A stretch of 64,000 nucleotides of DNA, from contig NC_092564.1 in the NCBI RefSeq assembly GCF_037975245.1, positions 24,046,984 through 24,110,983 on the forward strand, written 5' to 3'. The position numbers and the translations under genes are program-made. This DNA is from Apostichopus japonicus (Eukaryota > Echinodermata > Holothuroidea > Aspidochirotida > Stichopodidae). The notes under the pieces are model-generated. The model saw only the letters and a program-made list of their open reading frames with translations. It made no database searches and had not been told where the DNA came from. Positions 1 through 13,507 of the stretch are shown here, one piece after another (position 1 is the stretch's first letter; each line of letters begins with the position of its first letter).

Positions 1-597
1 TTATCATGTCACTTTTCAACCTCTTTTAACACAAATCGAGCGAATTGATCTCTAGTAATCTTGAGGCTTGACTTAATCACGGTCATTTTCCTATTTCCCA
101 TATATTCTTTTATAATACAAAAAATATGAAGGCGAATATTTACATAAGGCATTCAGAAAAAACTTTTGAAAAGACACCAAAGAAAACAAAGATTCTTGTC
201 GAAGTTGTTAACAATGATGTTCATTAAGAGTCACCGTAGATAAGTTGCTCGGGTGGTTAACAGAAAGAGTCTACAACTGGAGCCCAAAATCCGAACTATC
301 TGGACCTAATGTTATAGTCGTACATTGACCTTGAACAGAGGGGCCTACCGTGAAAATGTACGGGAATTTCATCCTTTAATATCTCAGCGAGACGATTCCA
401 CTGGATACAGAAATACGACTCATAATTCATTAGAAGTGTTCATGAATACAACAATATTAAAAGATATGTATGAAAAGCAGATTAAGATATGTTTGAAATT
501 CAAACTTGGCCCCCAAAACGATGTTACAATGGATGCCGTTTAGTGACATTTACATAACTTGAGTGCAGTAGTTAGTGTAGCTCTTTCTATGAAAATG
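1..597. repeat. Left ~590 bp direct repeat flanking the satellite array
   Basis: This stretch is repeated in the same orientation at about 9998-10590, on the far side of the satellite array. Long blocks match: the tract from 'cttttcaacctctttt' through 'gacttaatcacggtcatt', the 'gatgttcattaagagtcacc' block and 'cagaggggcctaccgtgaaa'. The copies differ by scattered substitutions and small indels, so they are old relative to the array. The left copy may extend beyond the window start. A 72-codon open frame at 325-543 is broken by indels in the right copy, so I do not call it coding. The last bases (about 585-606) resemble part of the satellite monomer, which suggests the array grew out of this element. 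Confidence 0.8.
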
Positions 598-605
598 TTA
601 GCTCA

Positions 606-3600
606 GCTTATAGAAAATTAAATAATATTGATATGAATGTTGAAATGTCATTTTTATGAAAATGATAGCTCAGTCAACCGATTTTTATGGATTAAACAAC
701 AGATATGAGTTACGGGAATCGATATAATCCATCCTGATCGAAATCGGAAAGAATCGATTTTTGGTCGAAATTTGACATTTTGGTAAGGGTATAGCCTTAT
801 GATTTTTTCAATTTTTGGCCGAAATCGTGATTTTTTTAATTGTTCCCAAAACAGGCCCATGTGATAGAGCGGTCCATTCTCTTACCAACCAGGCAATAAA
901 ACTGCCACAATAGGTCCATATCTTATAGAAAATTAAATAATATTGATATGAATGTTGAAATGTCATTTTTATGAAAATGATAGCTCAGTCAACCGATTTT
1001 TATGGATTAAACAACAGATATGAGTTACGGGAATCGATATAATCCATCCTGATCGAAATCGGAAAGAATCGATTTTTGGTCGAAATTTGACATTTTGGTA
1101 AGGGTATAGCCTTATGATTTTTTCAATTTTTGGCCGAAATCGTGATTTTTTTAATTGTTCCCAAAACAGGCCCATGTGATAGAGCGGTCCATTCTCTTAC
1201 CAACCAGGCAATAAAACTGCCACAATAGGTCCATATCTTATAGAAAATTAAATAATATTGATATGAATGTTGAAATGTCATTTTTATGAAAATGATAGCT
1301 CAGTCAACCGATTTTTATGGATTAAACAACAGATATGAGTTACGGGAATCGATATAATCCATCCTGATCGAAATCGGAAAGAATCGATTTTTGGTCGAAA
1401 TTTGACATTTTGGTATGATTTTTTCAATTTTTGGCCGAAATCGTGATTTTTTTAATTGTTCCCAAAACAGGCCCATGTGATAGAGCGGTCCATTCTCTTA
1501 CCAACCAGGCAATAAAACTGCCACAATAGGTCCATATCTTATAGAAAATTAAATAATATTGATATGAATGTTGAAATGTCATTTTTATGAAAATGATAGC
1601 TCAGTCAACCGATTTTTATGGATTAAACAACAGATATGAGTTACGGGAATCGATATAATCCATCCTGATCGAAATCGGAAAGAATCGATTTTTGGTCGAA
1701 ATTTGACATTTTGGTAAGGGTATAGCCTTATGATTTTTTCAATTTTTGGCCGAAATCGTGATTTTTTTAATTGTTCCCAAAACAGGCCCATGTGATAGAG
1801 CGGTCCATTCTCTTACCAACCAGGCAATAAAACTGCCACAATAGGTCCATATCTTATAGAAAATTAAATAATATTGATATGAATGTTGAAATGTCATTTT
1901 TATGAAAATGATAGCTCAGTCAACCGATTTTTATGGATTAAACAACAGATATGAGTTACGGGAATCGATATAATCCATCCTGATCGAAATCGGAAAGAAT
2001 CGATTTTTGGTCGAAATTTGACATTTTGGTAAGGGTATAGCCTTATGATTTTTTCAATTTTTGGCCGAAATCGTGATTTTTTTAATTGTTCCCAAAACAG
2101 GCCCATGTGATAGAGCGGTCCATTCTCTTACCAACCAGGCAATAAAACTGCCACAATAGGTCCATATCTTATAGAAAATTAAATAATATTGATATGAATG
2201 TTGAAATGTCATTTTTATGAAAATGATAGCTCAGTCAACCGATTTTTATGGATTAAACAACAGATATGAGTTACGGGAATCGATATAATCCATCCTGATC
2301 GAAATCGGAAAGAATCGATTTTTGGTCGAAATTTGACATTTTGGTAAGGGTATTATAGCCTTATGATTTTTTCAATTTTTGGCCGAAATCGTGATTTTTT
2401 TTAATTGTTCCCAAAACAGGCCCATGTGATAGAGCGGTCCATTCTCTTACCAACCAGGCAATAAAACTGCCACAATAGGTCCATATCTTATAGAAAATTA
2501 AATAATATTGATATGAATGTTGAAATGTCATTTTTATGAAAATGATAGCTCAGTCAACCGATTTTTATGGATTAAAAAAAAAAAATATGAGTTACGGGAA
2601 TCGATATAATCCATCCTGATCGAAATCGGAAAGAATCGATTTTTGGTCGAAATTTGACATTTTGGTAAGGGTATAGCCTTATGATTTTTTCAATTTTTGG
2701 CCGAAATCGTGATTTTTTTAATTGTTCCCAAAACAGGCCCATGTGATAGAGCGGTCCATTCTGTTACCAACCAGGCAATAAAACTGCCACAATAGGTCCA
2801 TATCTTATAGAAAATTAAATAATATTGATATGAATGTTGAAATGTCATTTTTATGAAAATGATAGCTCAGTCAACCGATTTTTATGGATTAAACAACAGA
2901 TATGAGTTACGGGAATCGATATAATCCATCCTGATCGAAATCGGAAAGAATCGATTTTTGGTCGAAATTTGACATTTTGGTAAGGGTATAGCCTTATGAT
3001 TTTTTCAATTTTTGGCGAAATCGTGATTATTTTAATTGTTCCCAAAACAGGCCCATGTGATAGAGCGGTCCATTCTCTTACCAACCAGGCAATAAAACTG
3101 CCACAATAGGTCCATATCTTATAGAAAATTAAATAATATTGATATGAATGTTGAAATGTCATTTTTATGAAAATGATAGCTCAGTCAACCGATTTTTATG
3201 GATTAAACAACAGATATGAGTTACGGGAATCGATATAATCCATCCTGATCGAAATCGGAAAGAATCGATTTTTGGTCGAAATTTGACATTTTGGTAAGGG
3301 TATAGCCTTATGATTTTTTCAATTTTTGGCCGAAATCGTGATTTTTTTAATTGTTCCCAAAACAGGCCCATGTGATAGAGCGGTCCATTCTGTTACCAAC
3401 CAGGCAATAAAACTGCCACAATAGGTCCATATCTTATAGAAAATTAAATAATATTGATATGAATGTTGAAATGTCATTTTTATGAAAATGATAGCTCAGT
3501 CAACCGATTTTTATGGATTAAACAACAGATATGAGTTACGGGAATCGATATAATCCATCCTGATCGAAATCGGAAAGAATCGATTTTTGGTCGAAATTTG

Positions 3601-6600
3601 ACATTTTGGTAAGGGTATAGCCTTATGATTTTTTCAATTTTTGGCCGAAATCGTGATTTTTTTAATTGTTCCCAAAACAGGCCCATGTGATAGAGCGGTC
3701 CATTCTGTTACCAACCAGGCAATAAAACTGCCACAATAGGTCCATATCTTATAGAAAATTAAATAATATTGATATGAATGTTGAAATGTCATTTTTATGA
3801 AAATGATAGCTCAGTCAACCGATTTTTATGGATTAAACAACAGATATGAGTTACGGGAATCGATATAATCCATCCTGATCGAAATCGGAAAGAATCGATT
3901 TTTGGTCGAAATTTGACATTTTGGTAAGGGTATAGCCTTATGATTTTTTCAATTTTTGGCCGAAATCGTGATTATTTTAATTGTTCCCAAAACAGGCCCA
4001 TGTGATAGAGCGGTCCATTCTGTTACCAACCAGGCAATAAAACTGCCACAATAGGTCCATATCTTATAGAAAATTAAATAATATTGATATGAATGTTGAA
4101 ATGTCATTTTTATGAAAATGATAGCTCAGTCAACCGATTTTTATGGATTAAACAACAGATATGAGTTACGGGAATCGATATAATCCATCCTGATCGAAAT
4201 CGGAAAGAATCGATTTTTGGTCGAAATTTGACATTTTGGTAAGGGTATAGCCTTATGATTTTTTCAATTTTTGGCGAAATCGTGATTATTTTAATTGTTC
4301 CCAAAACAGGCCCATGTGATAGAGCGGTCCATTCTCTTACCAACCAGGCAATAAAACTGCCACAATAGGTCCATATCTTATAGAAAATTAAATAATATTG
4401 ATATGAATGTTGAAATGTCATTTTTATGAAAATGATAGCTCAGTCAACCGATTTTTATGGATTAAACAACAGATATGAGTTACGGGAATCGATATAATCC
4501 ATCCTGATCGAAATCGGAAAGAATCGATTTTTGGTCGAAATTTGACATTTTGGTAAGGGTATAGCCTTATGATTTTTTCAATTTTTGGCCGAAATCGTGA
4601 TTTTTTTAATTGTTCCCAAAACAGGCCCATGTGATAGAGCGGTCCATTCTGTTACCAACCAGGCAATAAAACTGCCACAATAGGTCCATATCTTATAGAA
4701 AATTAAATAATATTGATATGAATGTTGAAATGTCATTTTTATGAAAATGATAGCTCAGTCAACCGATTTTTATGGATTAAACAACAGATATGAGTTACGG
4801 GAATCGATATAATCCATCCTGATCGAAATCGGAAAGAATCGATTTTTGGTCGAAATTTGACATTTTGGTAAGGGTATTATAGCCTTATGATTTTTTCAAT
4901 TTTTGGCCGAAATCGTGATTATTTTAATTGTTCCCAAAACAGGCCCATGTGATAGAGCGGTCCATTCTGTTACCAACCAGGCAATAAAACTGCCACAATA
5001 GGTCCATATCTTATAGAAAATTAAATAATATTGATATGAATGTTGAAATGTCATTTTTATGAAAATGATAGCTCAGTCAACCGATTTTTATGGATTAAAC
5101 AACAGATATGAGTTACGGGAATCGATATAATCCATCCTGATCGAAATCGGAAAGAATCGATTTTTGGTCGAAATTTGACATTTTGGTAAGGGTATAGCCT
5201 TATGATTTTTTCAATTTTTGGCCGAAATCGTGATTTTTTTAATTGTTCCCAAAACAGGCCCATGTGATAGAGCGGTCCATTCTCTTACCAACCAGGCAAT
5301 AAAACTGCCACAATAGGTCCATATCTTATAGAAAATTAAATAATATTGATATGAATGTTGAAATGTCATTTTTATGAAAATGATAGCTCAGTCAACCGAT
5401 TTTTATGGATTAAACAACAGATATGAGTTACGGGAATCGATATAATCCATCCTGATCGAAATCGGAAAGAATCGATTTTTGGTCGAAATTTGACATTTTG
5501 GTAAGGGTATAGCCTTATGATTTTTTCAATTTTTGGCCGAAATCGTGATTTTTTTAATTGTTCCCAAAACAGGCCCATGTGATAGAGCGGTCCATTCTCT
5601 TACCAACCAGGCAATAAAACTGCCACAATAGGTCCATATCTTATAGAAAATTAAATAATATTGATATGAATGTTGAAATGTCATTTTTATGAAAATGATA
5701 GCTCAGTCAACCGATTTTTATGGATTAAACAACAGATATGAGTTACGGGAATCGATATAATCCATCCTGATCGAAATCGGAAAGAATCGATTTTTGGTCG
5801 AAATTTGACATTTTGGTAAGGGTATAGCCTTATGATTTTTTCAATTTTTGGCCGAAATCGTGATTTTTTTAATTGTTCCCAAAACAGGCCCATGTGATAG
5901 AGCGGTCCATTCTCTTACCAACCAGGCAATAAAACTGCCACAATAGGTCCATATCTTATAGAAAATTAAATAATATTGATATGAATGTTGAAATGTCATT
6001 TTTATGAAAATGATAGCTCAGTCAACCGATTTTTATGGATTAAACAACAGATATGAGTTACGGGAATCGATATAATCCATCCTGATCGAAATCGGAAAGA
6101 ATCGATTTTGTTCGAAATTTGACATTTTGGTAAGGGTATAGCCTTATGATTTTTGCAATTTTTGGCCGAAATCGTGATTTTTTTAATTGTTCCCAAAACA
6201 GGCCCATGTGATAGAGCGGTCCATTCTCTTACCAACCAGGCAATAAAACTGCCACAATAGGTCCATATCTTATAGAAAATTAAATAATATTGATATGAAT
6301 GTTGAAATGTCATTTTTATGAAAATGATAGCTCAGTCAACCGATTTTTATGGATTAAACAACAGATATGAGTTACGGGAATCGATATAATCCATCCTGAT
6401 CGAAATCGGAAAGAATCGATTTTGTTCGAAATTTGACATTTTGGTAAGGGTATAGCCTTATGATTTTTGCAATTTTTGGCCGAAATCGTGATTTTTTTAA
6501 TTGTTCCCAAAACAGGCCCATGTGATAGAGCGGTCCATTCTCTTACCAACCAGGCAATAAAACTGCCACAATAGGTCCATATCTTATAGAAAATTAAATA

Positions 6601-9600
6601 ATATTGATATGAATGTTGAAATGTCATTTTTATGAAAATGATAGCTCAGTCAACCGATTTTTATGGATAAAACAACAGATATGAGTTACGGGAATCGATA
6701 TAATCCATCCTGATCGAAATCGGAAAGAATCGATTTTTGGTCGAAATTTGACATTTTGGTAAGGGTATTATAGCCTTATGATTTTTTCAATTTTTGGCCG
6801 AAATCGTGATTTTTTTAATTGTTCCCAAAACAGGCCCATGTGATAGAGCGGTCCATTCTCTTACCAACCAGGCAATAAAACTGCCACAATAGGTCCATAT
6901 CTTATAGAAAATTAAATAATATTGATATGAATGTTGAAATGTCATTTTTATGAAAATGATAGCTCAGTCAACCGATTTTTATGGATTAAACAACAGATAT
7001 GAGTTACGGGAATCGATATAATCCATCCTGATCGAAATCGGAAAGAATCGATTTTTGGTCGAAATTTGACATTTTGGTAAGGGTATTATAGCCTTATGAT
7101 TTTTTCAATTTTTGGCCGAAATCGTGATTATTTTAATTGTTCCCAAAACAGGCCCATGTGATAGAGCGGTCCATTCTGTTACCAACCAGGCAATAAAACT
7201 GCCACAATAGGTCCATATCTTATAGAAAATTAAATAATATTGATATGAATGTTGAAATGTCATTTTTATGAAAATGATAGCTCAGTCAACCGATTTTTAT
7301 GGATTAAACAACAGATATGAGTTACGGGAATCGATATAATCCATCCTGATCGAAATCGGAAAGAATCGATTTTTGGTCGAAATTTGACATTTTGGTATGA
7401 TTTTTTCAATTTTTGGCCGAAATCGTGATATTTTTAATTGTTCCCAAAACAGGCCCATGTGATAGAGCGGTCCATTCTCTTACCAACCAGGCAATAAAAC
7501 TGCCACAATAGGTCCATATCTTATAGAAAATTAAATAATATTGATATGAATGTTGAAATGTCATTTTTATGAAAATGATAGCTCAGTCAACCGATTTTTA
7601 TGGATTAAACAACAGATATGAGTTACGGGAATCGATATAATCCATCCTGATCGAGATCGGAAAGAATCGATTTTTGGTCGAAATTTGACATTTTGGTAAG
7701 GGTATTATAGCCTTATGATTTTTTCAATTTTTGGCCGAAATCGTGATTTTTTTAATTGTTCCCAAAACAGGCCCATGTGATAGAGCGGTCCATTCTCTTA
7801 CCAACCAGGCAATAAAACTGCCACAATAGGTCCATATCTTATAGAAAATTAAATAATATTGATATGAATGTTGAAATGTCATTTTTATGAAAATGATAGC
7901 TCAGTCAACCGATTTTTATGGATTAAACAACAGATATGAGTTACGGGAATCGATATAATCCATCCTGATCGAAATCGGAAAGAATCGATTTTTGGTCGAA
8001 ATTTGACATTTTGGTAAGGGTATTATAGCCTTATGATTTTTTCAATTTTTGGCCGAAATCGTGATTTTTTTAATTGTTCCCAAAACAGGCCCATGTGATA
8101 GAGCGGTCCATTCTCTTACCAACCAGGCAATAAAACTGCCACAATAGGTCCATATCTTATAGAAAATTAAATAATATTGATATGAATGTTGAAATGTCAT
8201 TTTTATGAAAATGATAGCTCAGTCAACCGATTTTTATGGATTAAACAACAGATATGAGTTACGGGAATCGATATAATCCATCCTGATCGAAATCGGAAAG
8301 AATCGATTTTTGGTCGAAATTTGACATTTTGGTAAGGGTATTATAGCCTTATGATTTTTTCAATTTTTGGCCGAAATCGTGATTATTTTAATTGTTCCCA
8401 AAACAGGCCCATGTGATAGAGCGGTCCATTCTCTTACCAACCAGGCAATAAAACTGCCACAATAGGTCCATATCTTATAGAAAATTAAATAATATTGATA
8501 TGAATGTTGAAATGTCATTTTTATGAAAATGATAGCTCAGTCAACCGATTTTTATGGATTAAACAACAGATATGAGTTACGGGAATCGATATAATCCATC
8601 CTGATCGAAATCGGAAAGAATCGATTTTTGGTCGAAATTTGACATTTTGGTAAGGGTATTATAGCCTTATGATTTTTTCAATTTTTGGCCGAAATCGTGA
8701 TTATTTTAATTGTTCCCAAAACAGGCCCATGTGATAGAGCGGTCCATTCTCTTACCAACCAGGCAATAAAACTGCCACAATAGGTCCATATCTTATAGAA
8801 AATTAAATAATATTGATATGAATGTTGAAATGTCATTTTTATGAAAATGATAGCTCAGTCAACCGATTTTTATGGATTAAACAACAGATATGAGTTACGG
8901 GAATCGATATAATCCATCCTGATCGAAATCGGAAAGAATCGATTTTTGGTCGAAATTTGACATTTTGGTAAGGGTATAGCCTTATGATTTTTTCAATTTT
9001 TGGCCGAAATCGTGATTTTTTTAATTGTTCCCAAAACAGGCCCATGTGATAGAGCGGTCCATTCTCTTACCAACCAGGCAATAAAACTGCCACAATAGGT
9101 CCATATCTTATAGAAAATTAAATAATATTGATATGAATGTTGAAATGTCATTTTTATGAAAATGATAGCTCAGTCAACCGATTTTTATGGATTAAACAAC
9201 AGATATGAGTTACGGGAATCGATATAATCCATCCTGATCGAAATCGGAAAGAATCGATTTTGTTCGAAATTTGACATTTTGGTAAGGGTATAGCCTTATG
9301 ATTTTTTCAATTTTTGGCCGAAATCGTGATTTTTTTAATTGTTCCCAAAACAGGCCCATGTGATAGAGCGGTCCATTCTCTTACCAACCAGGCAATAAAA
9401 CTGCCACAATAGGTCCATATCTTATAGAAAATTAAATAATATTGATATGAATGTTGAAATGTCATTTTTATGAAAATGATAGCTCAGTCAACCGATTTTT
9501 ATGGATTAAACAACAGATATGAGTTACGGGAATCGATATAACCCATCCTGATCGAAATCGGAAAGAATCGATTTTTGGTCGAAATTTGACATTTTGGTAT

Positions 9601-9903
9601 GATTTTTTCAATTTTTGGCCGAAATCGTGATTTTTTTAATTGTTCCCAAAACAGGCCCATGTGATAGAGCGGTCCATTCTCTTACCAACCAGGCAATAAA
9701 ACTGCCACAATAGGTCCATATCTTATAGAAAATTAAATAATATTGATATGAATGTTGAAATGTCATTTTTATGAAAATGATAGCTCAGTCAACCGATTTT
9801 TATGGATTAAACAACAGATATGAGTTACGGGAATCGATATAATCCATCCTGATCGAAATCGGAAAGAATCGATTTTTGGTCGAAATTTGACATTTTGGTA
9901 AGA
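606..9903. repeat. Satellite DNA array, ~315 bp monomer, about 29-30 copies
   Basis: A near-perfect head-to-tail array. Each unit begins with 'cttatagaaaattaaat' and ends with 'ccacaataggtccatat'. The basic period is 315 bp. Common length variants are 318 bp (an ATT insertion giving 'gggtattatagcc'), 301 bp (14 bp lost after 'cattttggta', near 1414, 7396 and 9597) and 314 bp (one C lost in 'ttggcgaaat'). Other copy-specific variants are 'attctgtta' for 'attctctta', 'gattatttt' for 'gattttttt', and 'gattttgttcg' for 'gatttttggtcg'. Every monomer contains two related internal motifs, 'tttttggtcgaaat' and 'tttttggccgaaat'. The recurring 68- and 103-codon minus-strand frames are by-products of the repeat. 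The last unit is cut at about 9900 and followed by scrambled pieces of the monomer. Confidence 0.97.
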
Positions 9904-9997
9904 TATGAGTTACGGATATGATATGAGTTACGGGAACAGGATGACATGTTATCGCGAGCGTTAAACGTGTTCAGATAAAATGAATGAATGCGGCAGA
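9904..9997. other. Scrambled junction at the right end of the satellite
   Basis: After the last monomer breaks off, the monomer fragment 'atatgagttacgg' occurs twice in about 35 bp. About 60 bp of unrelated sequence follows before the right flanking repeat begins. It looks like a rearranged array end. Confidence 0.6.
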
Positions 9998-10590
9998 AAT
10001 CATGTTACTTTTCAACCTCTTTTTAAACAAATTCAGCGAATTGATCTGTAGTAATCTTGGGGTTTGACTTAATCACGGTCATTGTCCTATTTCCCACGTG
10101 TCCCTTTATCATAGAAGTACAGGAAGGCGAATATGTACGTAAGGTAATCAGAAAAGACTTTAAAAAAGACACCAAAGAGAACAAAGCTTATTGTCGACGT
10201 TGTTAATAATGATGTTCATTAAGAGTCACCGTAGATAAGTTGCGCTGGTTGGTTTCCTGTGAAGACACAACTGAAGCCCAAAATCCGAACTACTTGGACC
10301 TAATGTTATAGTCGCCAATTGACCTTGAACAGAGGGGCCTACCGTGAAAATGTACGGGAATTTCATCCTTTAATATCTCAGCGACACGATTCCCCCGGAT
10401 ACAGAAATACGACTCAGAAGTATTTAGATGTTGTCATGATTACAACGATATCAAAAGATATGTATGTAAGCAGATTAAAGATATGCTAGATACTCAAATT
10501 TGGCCAAGAAAACGATGTCCCTACGGATGCCGTTTAGTGACATTTACATAACTTGAGTGTAGTAGTTACGTGTAGCTCTTTCGTTGAAAA
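9998..10590. repeat. Right ~590 bp direct repeat flanking the satellite array
   Basis: Same-orientation copy of 1-597, starting near 'atcatgttacttttcaacc' and running to 'gtagctctttcgttgaaaa'. It contains the blocks 'cagaggggcctaccgtgaaa' and 'gacatttacataacttgagt'. A further ~30 bp echo of its end ('atttacataacttctgtg') is at about 10930-10960. Indels relative to the left copy break any shared reading frame. Confidence 0.8.
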
Positions 10591-13411
10591 ACTTTGGAAT
10601 ATGCTTAAAGTTGAGTGTTCCTCCATGCATTAGATTAATGAGGATATTTCCTGCATTAGGATGTAAGAGAAGCGGCGAGTGTGGGGATTGAGGATGGGTG
10701 GGAGCGGGGGTAAATGGGTGTAACAAGGGGGACCTGGTAAGTCGTTCTAAATGAGGTTTTTAAAAAACATTGTAAGGTAATTATCATTACTGCCTGCTCT
10801 TGCTGATTAATTGTTAGAATAAGTGTCGCTTATCAGAAGATATTCCTTGCAGCAGACGGGAGGGAGAAGTGGGCCAAGCTATGTGGATTACAGGTGAAGA
10901 ATGAGGTTTGGAAGCGGAGTATTTTTTATTTACATAACTTCTGTGTTGTAGTTACTGTAGGGGGGGGGGTCATGTTATATCGGGCAGTATTTCATGACCC
11001 TCCGTTCGATTTTTCTTCCAGATTTGGTCAGGATGCCATTCATGATCATCCAGGGTCCCAGTGGAGCAACTTACCACTAATTGCAAGTGGGGGTCTATTC
11101 AATTTCTTATATTTGATCAGGATGCTCTTTAACAGACTCCTGATGATGTGTTCTCCTAAATTTAAAGTCTTGTTCTATCAAATTTAAAGCGGAGAAACTA
11201 ATCAAATATAGCGTAACATTATGATCATAATTGACTATTAAATATGTTGTTTTCGCTAATATAGGGATGAATACTAACGATATTATCCCTGGTATATGAT
11301 TAGAATGTCGCCCTATGTGTGATTCTGGCAAGAATCGAAAGTCGCGATTTGGGGCCAAAATTGAAAAAATCATAAGGCCTTATAAACTTTGGGGGCTAAA
11401 TATCGAATTTATGGGATATAACGATATTAAAAGTCATGCATATGGATTAAGGGATCCTTCTGATTATTCAGAAGGGATAAAAAAAAGTTACTATTCATCA
11501 TGGCATGCTGTTTTCTCAGTATGAGGTGTCTTTCGAAATCGAAACGAAAATCCTTGTTTTTATTAAAAATACGGGTAAGAGGTAAGCAAAAGGTTTACGT
11601 CTGTATATGCAGATATACCCCCTATCTAAAGATAACGGTGTTTTGTCAATATTTATTGGCTCGAAATGAATCGTCCCGAGAAATAAATATCTTCTGTCGC
11701 TTAGGCCTAGAGAAAATCGAAACATTCCAAACATGATCTTTTTGCCTCAGTTTCTAGAGTTTTACAAAAGATTCACCCAAAATTTCGATGGTAATGATTC
11801 CATAATAATATCTTAAAGATAATTACGATCGTTTTAAAAACTAAACGTGAAAATAATCGACTTTTCAACTTTCGGTCCCCTGACGGAAATTGTCAATCTC
11901 GGATACTGGGCGTTTAGTGAAGTTGTGAAAGAGGGCGCTCGACGCATATGAAAGATATTAATATACAACAAATCAGAACGAATAAAAACAGAACTGTGGC
12001 TGTTTTTCACAAATTGATCGCTTTAGGAGGATGGTGAGGTTGTTGAGTTCACTACGACGGCCATTGGTTCTTTTCCCGTGGTTCACTTATATCTTAGTAA
12101 AAATATTAAGAAATGACTTAAGAAAGGAAACAAAGACCTTATCGATGATGTAAAACGTTACACTTGAGGGAACCAAGTAGTGGTCAAAACATAGGTTCGC
12201 TTTTTATATATTGATGTAAACAATTTCACTATTCATCAACCAAACTATATATACTTGAGAGAGAAAGAAAAAAAATGTTGAATATCTGGAAATATCTTGA
12301 GCAACCTTAAAATGTGAAAAATCATTCAATTTATTTACAAGTCAATAATAACTGCATAAAAAAAGCCCCGTGAAATGAATGGCTTTTTCTCCCTCCCCAA
12401 CCCCCCCCACACACTTTCCCCCCACACCCTTTCCCCCCACATGCTCTGTTACAATGTAAATGATTCTTAGTGTCAAAAGAGTAGTAATAGTAGAGAGGTC
12501 CAACGTTGGTTCCGAAAATCAAGGCCAGCAAGTTTTTCCGTGAATACAGGAAATTGTTATTATATTTGTTTTTGCATATTGTTCAGTTTGGAGGAATAAA
12601 TGTTCCATTTATAGGTAAGCATTTGACTTGACCACATAGCTGGACTACATTTGCTGTTTACAGCTTGTATAAAATTTGACTACATTGCTGGAGTAATATA
12701 GCTGATAGCTAAACCGTAGCTTGACGATATATGTGATAGCTTGACTACATGTCATTATAGACAGTGATATCTTGGAATAATTTGCCAAGAAGAACAATTC
12801 AAATTTGTCCTGACTTTCAAGCTGCCCTAAAAAACCATTAATTCCAGGTTTTGAGATACTAAACCCCCACAATTCCAAAAAAGAACCCCCTCCCCCTCGG
12901 TCAGAGTGAGAAGCACAACATACCAACTTTTTGGACGCACAAGTTGAAGTTTAAAACATGTGAAAACATTACCACGATCTCTCGCAATTAAACATTCTAA
13001 CAAATACCAGTCCTGTCCACCTATCGATAACCGATAAATATTACAAGAAGCCTTACAAAATGCCTTGTCAGGCCTTCAGGATCTCTTTTAGACTGCAGCT
13101 TAAATTATTTCTAAATAGATTCAGAACGATTCACCAGAGGTAATCAGCAGTATAAATATCAACACAAATTTTGCATTTTCTACCAAACATTGAAAGGTCA
13201 CCAGTTCTATGCTAGAAATTTCTCTTTGTGGTAGAGGATTTCGAGGTAGTGCCACTGGCTGATGTTGAAGATGCAGGTGCCAACTTCTCTATAGTTGAGC
13301 CTCTCAACGAAAAAACATACTGCACTTCGCTTACATGCAGCAGGGTATCCTGAAGTGTTCAGGAGCGTTGTTGTTTGAGCAGCTGGCAAAGTACTACACA
13401 GTAATAATTTG
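10591..13411. other. Stretch without a recognisable gene
   Basis: I see no gene here. The stretch is AT-rich with G and C homopolymer runs (about 10959-10968 and 12400-12440). It contains one diverged, inverted satellite-derived fragment (11341-11385) and a run of short 'tagcttgac(t)acat' repeats around 12630-12755. The small open frames look random. Confidence 0.6.
11341..11385 (-). repeat. Orphan inverted fragment related to the satellite monomer
   Basis: 'ggccaaaattgaaaaaatca' followed by 'taaggcct' matches the reverse complement of the monomer around its 'aggccttatgattttttcaa' region, with a preceding 'cgattt' equivalent. It is diverged and stands alone about 1.4 kb outside the array, in opposite orientation. 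Confidence 0.55.
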
Positions 13412-13507
13412 TCATCGTTGGTGAGGAGAGTACTGACAGGCTGCCGTCTGTTTCCTACAGAGCAACAATAGTGCCTTTTTTGTTGTTGAGGGTGGTGGTA
13501 CATGGAT
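13412..13507 (-). CDS. Possible terminal exon of an RPA-like OB-fold protein
   Basis: An acceptor-like 'ttctttcag' precedes a short frame that is in phase with the OB-fold exon at 15158-15351. It starts I-H-V-P-P-P-S-T-T-K-K and reaches TGA after 31 codons. RPA-type OB folds end in a similar strand just after a Ser/Thr-rich turn, so the joint reads sensibly. However, the other two frames of this stretch also read well, including one open for more than 90 codons toward 13207, so the true frame is uncertain. Confidence 0.2.
   Translation of the reverse strand: MHVPPPSTTKKALLLLCRKQTAACQYSPHQR

Noticed and set aside
325-543. 72-codon plus-strand frame in the left flanking repeat
   Set aside because: The homologous stretch at about 10330-10540 has frame-breaking indels, and no domain is recognisable.
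654-9045. Repeated minus-strand frames of 68 and 103 codons in the satellite
   Set aside because: They are identical because the DNA is a recent tandem repeat. Length variants and point changes disrupt them freely, and no start context, intron or known domain supports coding.
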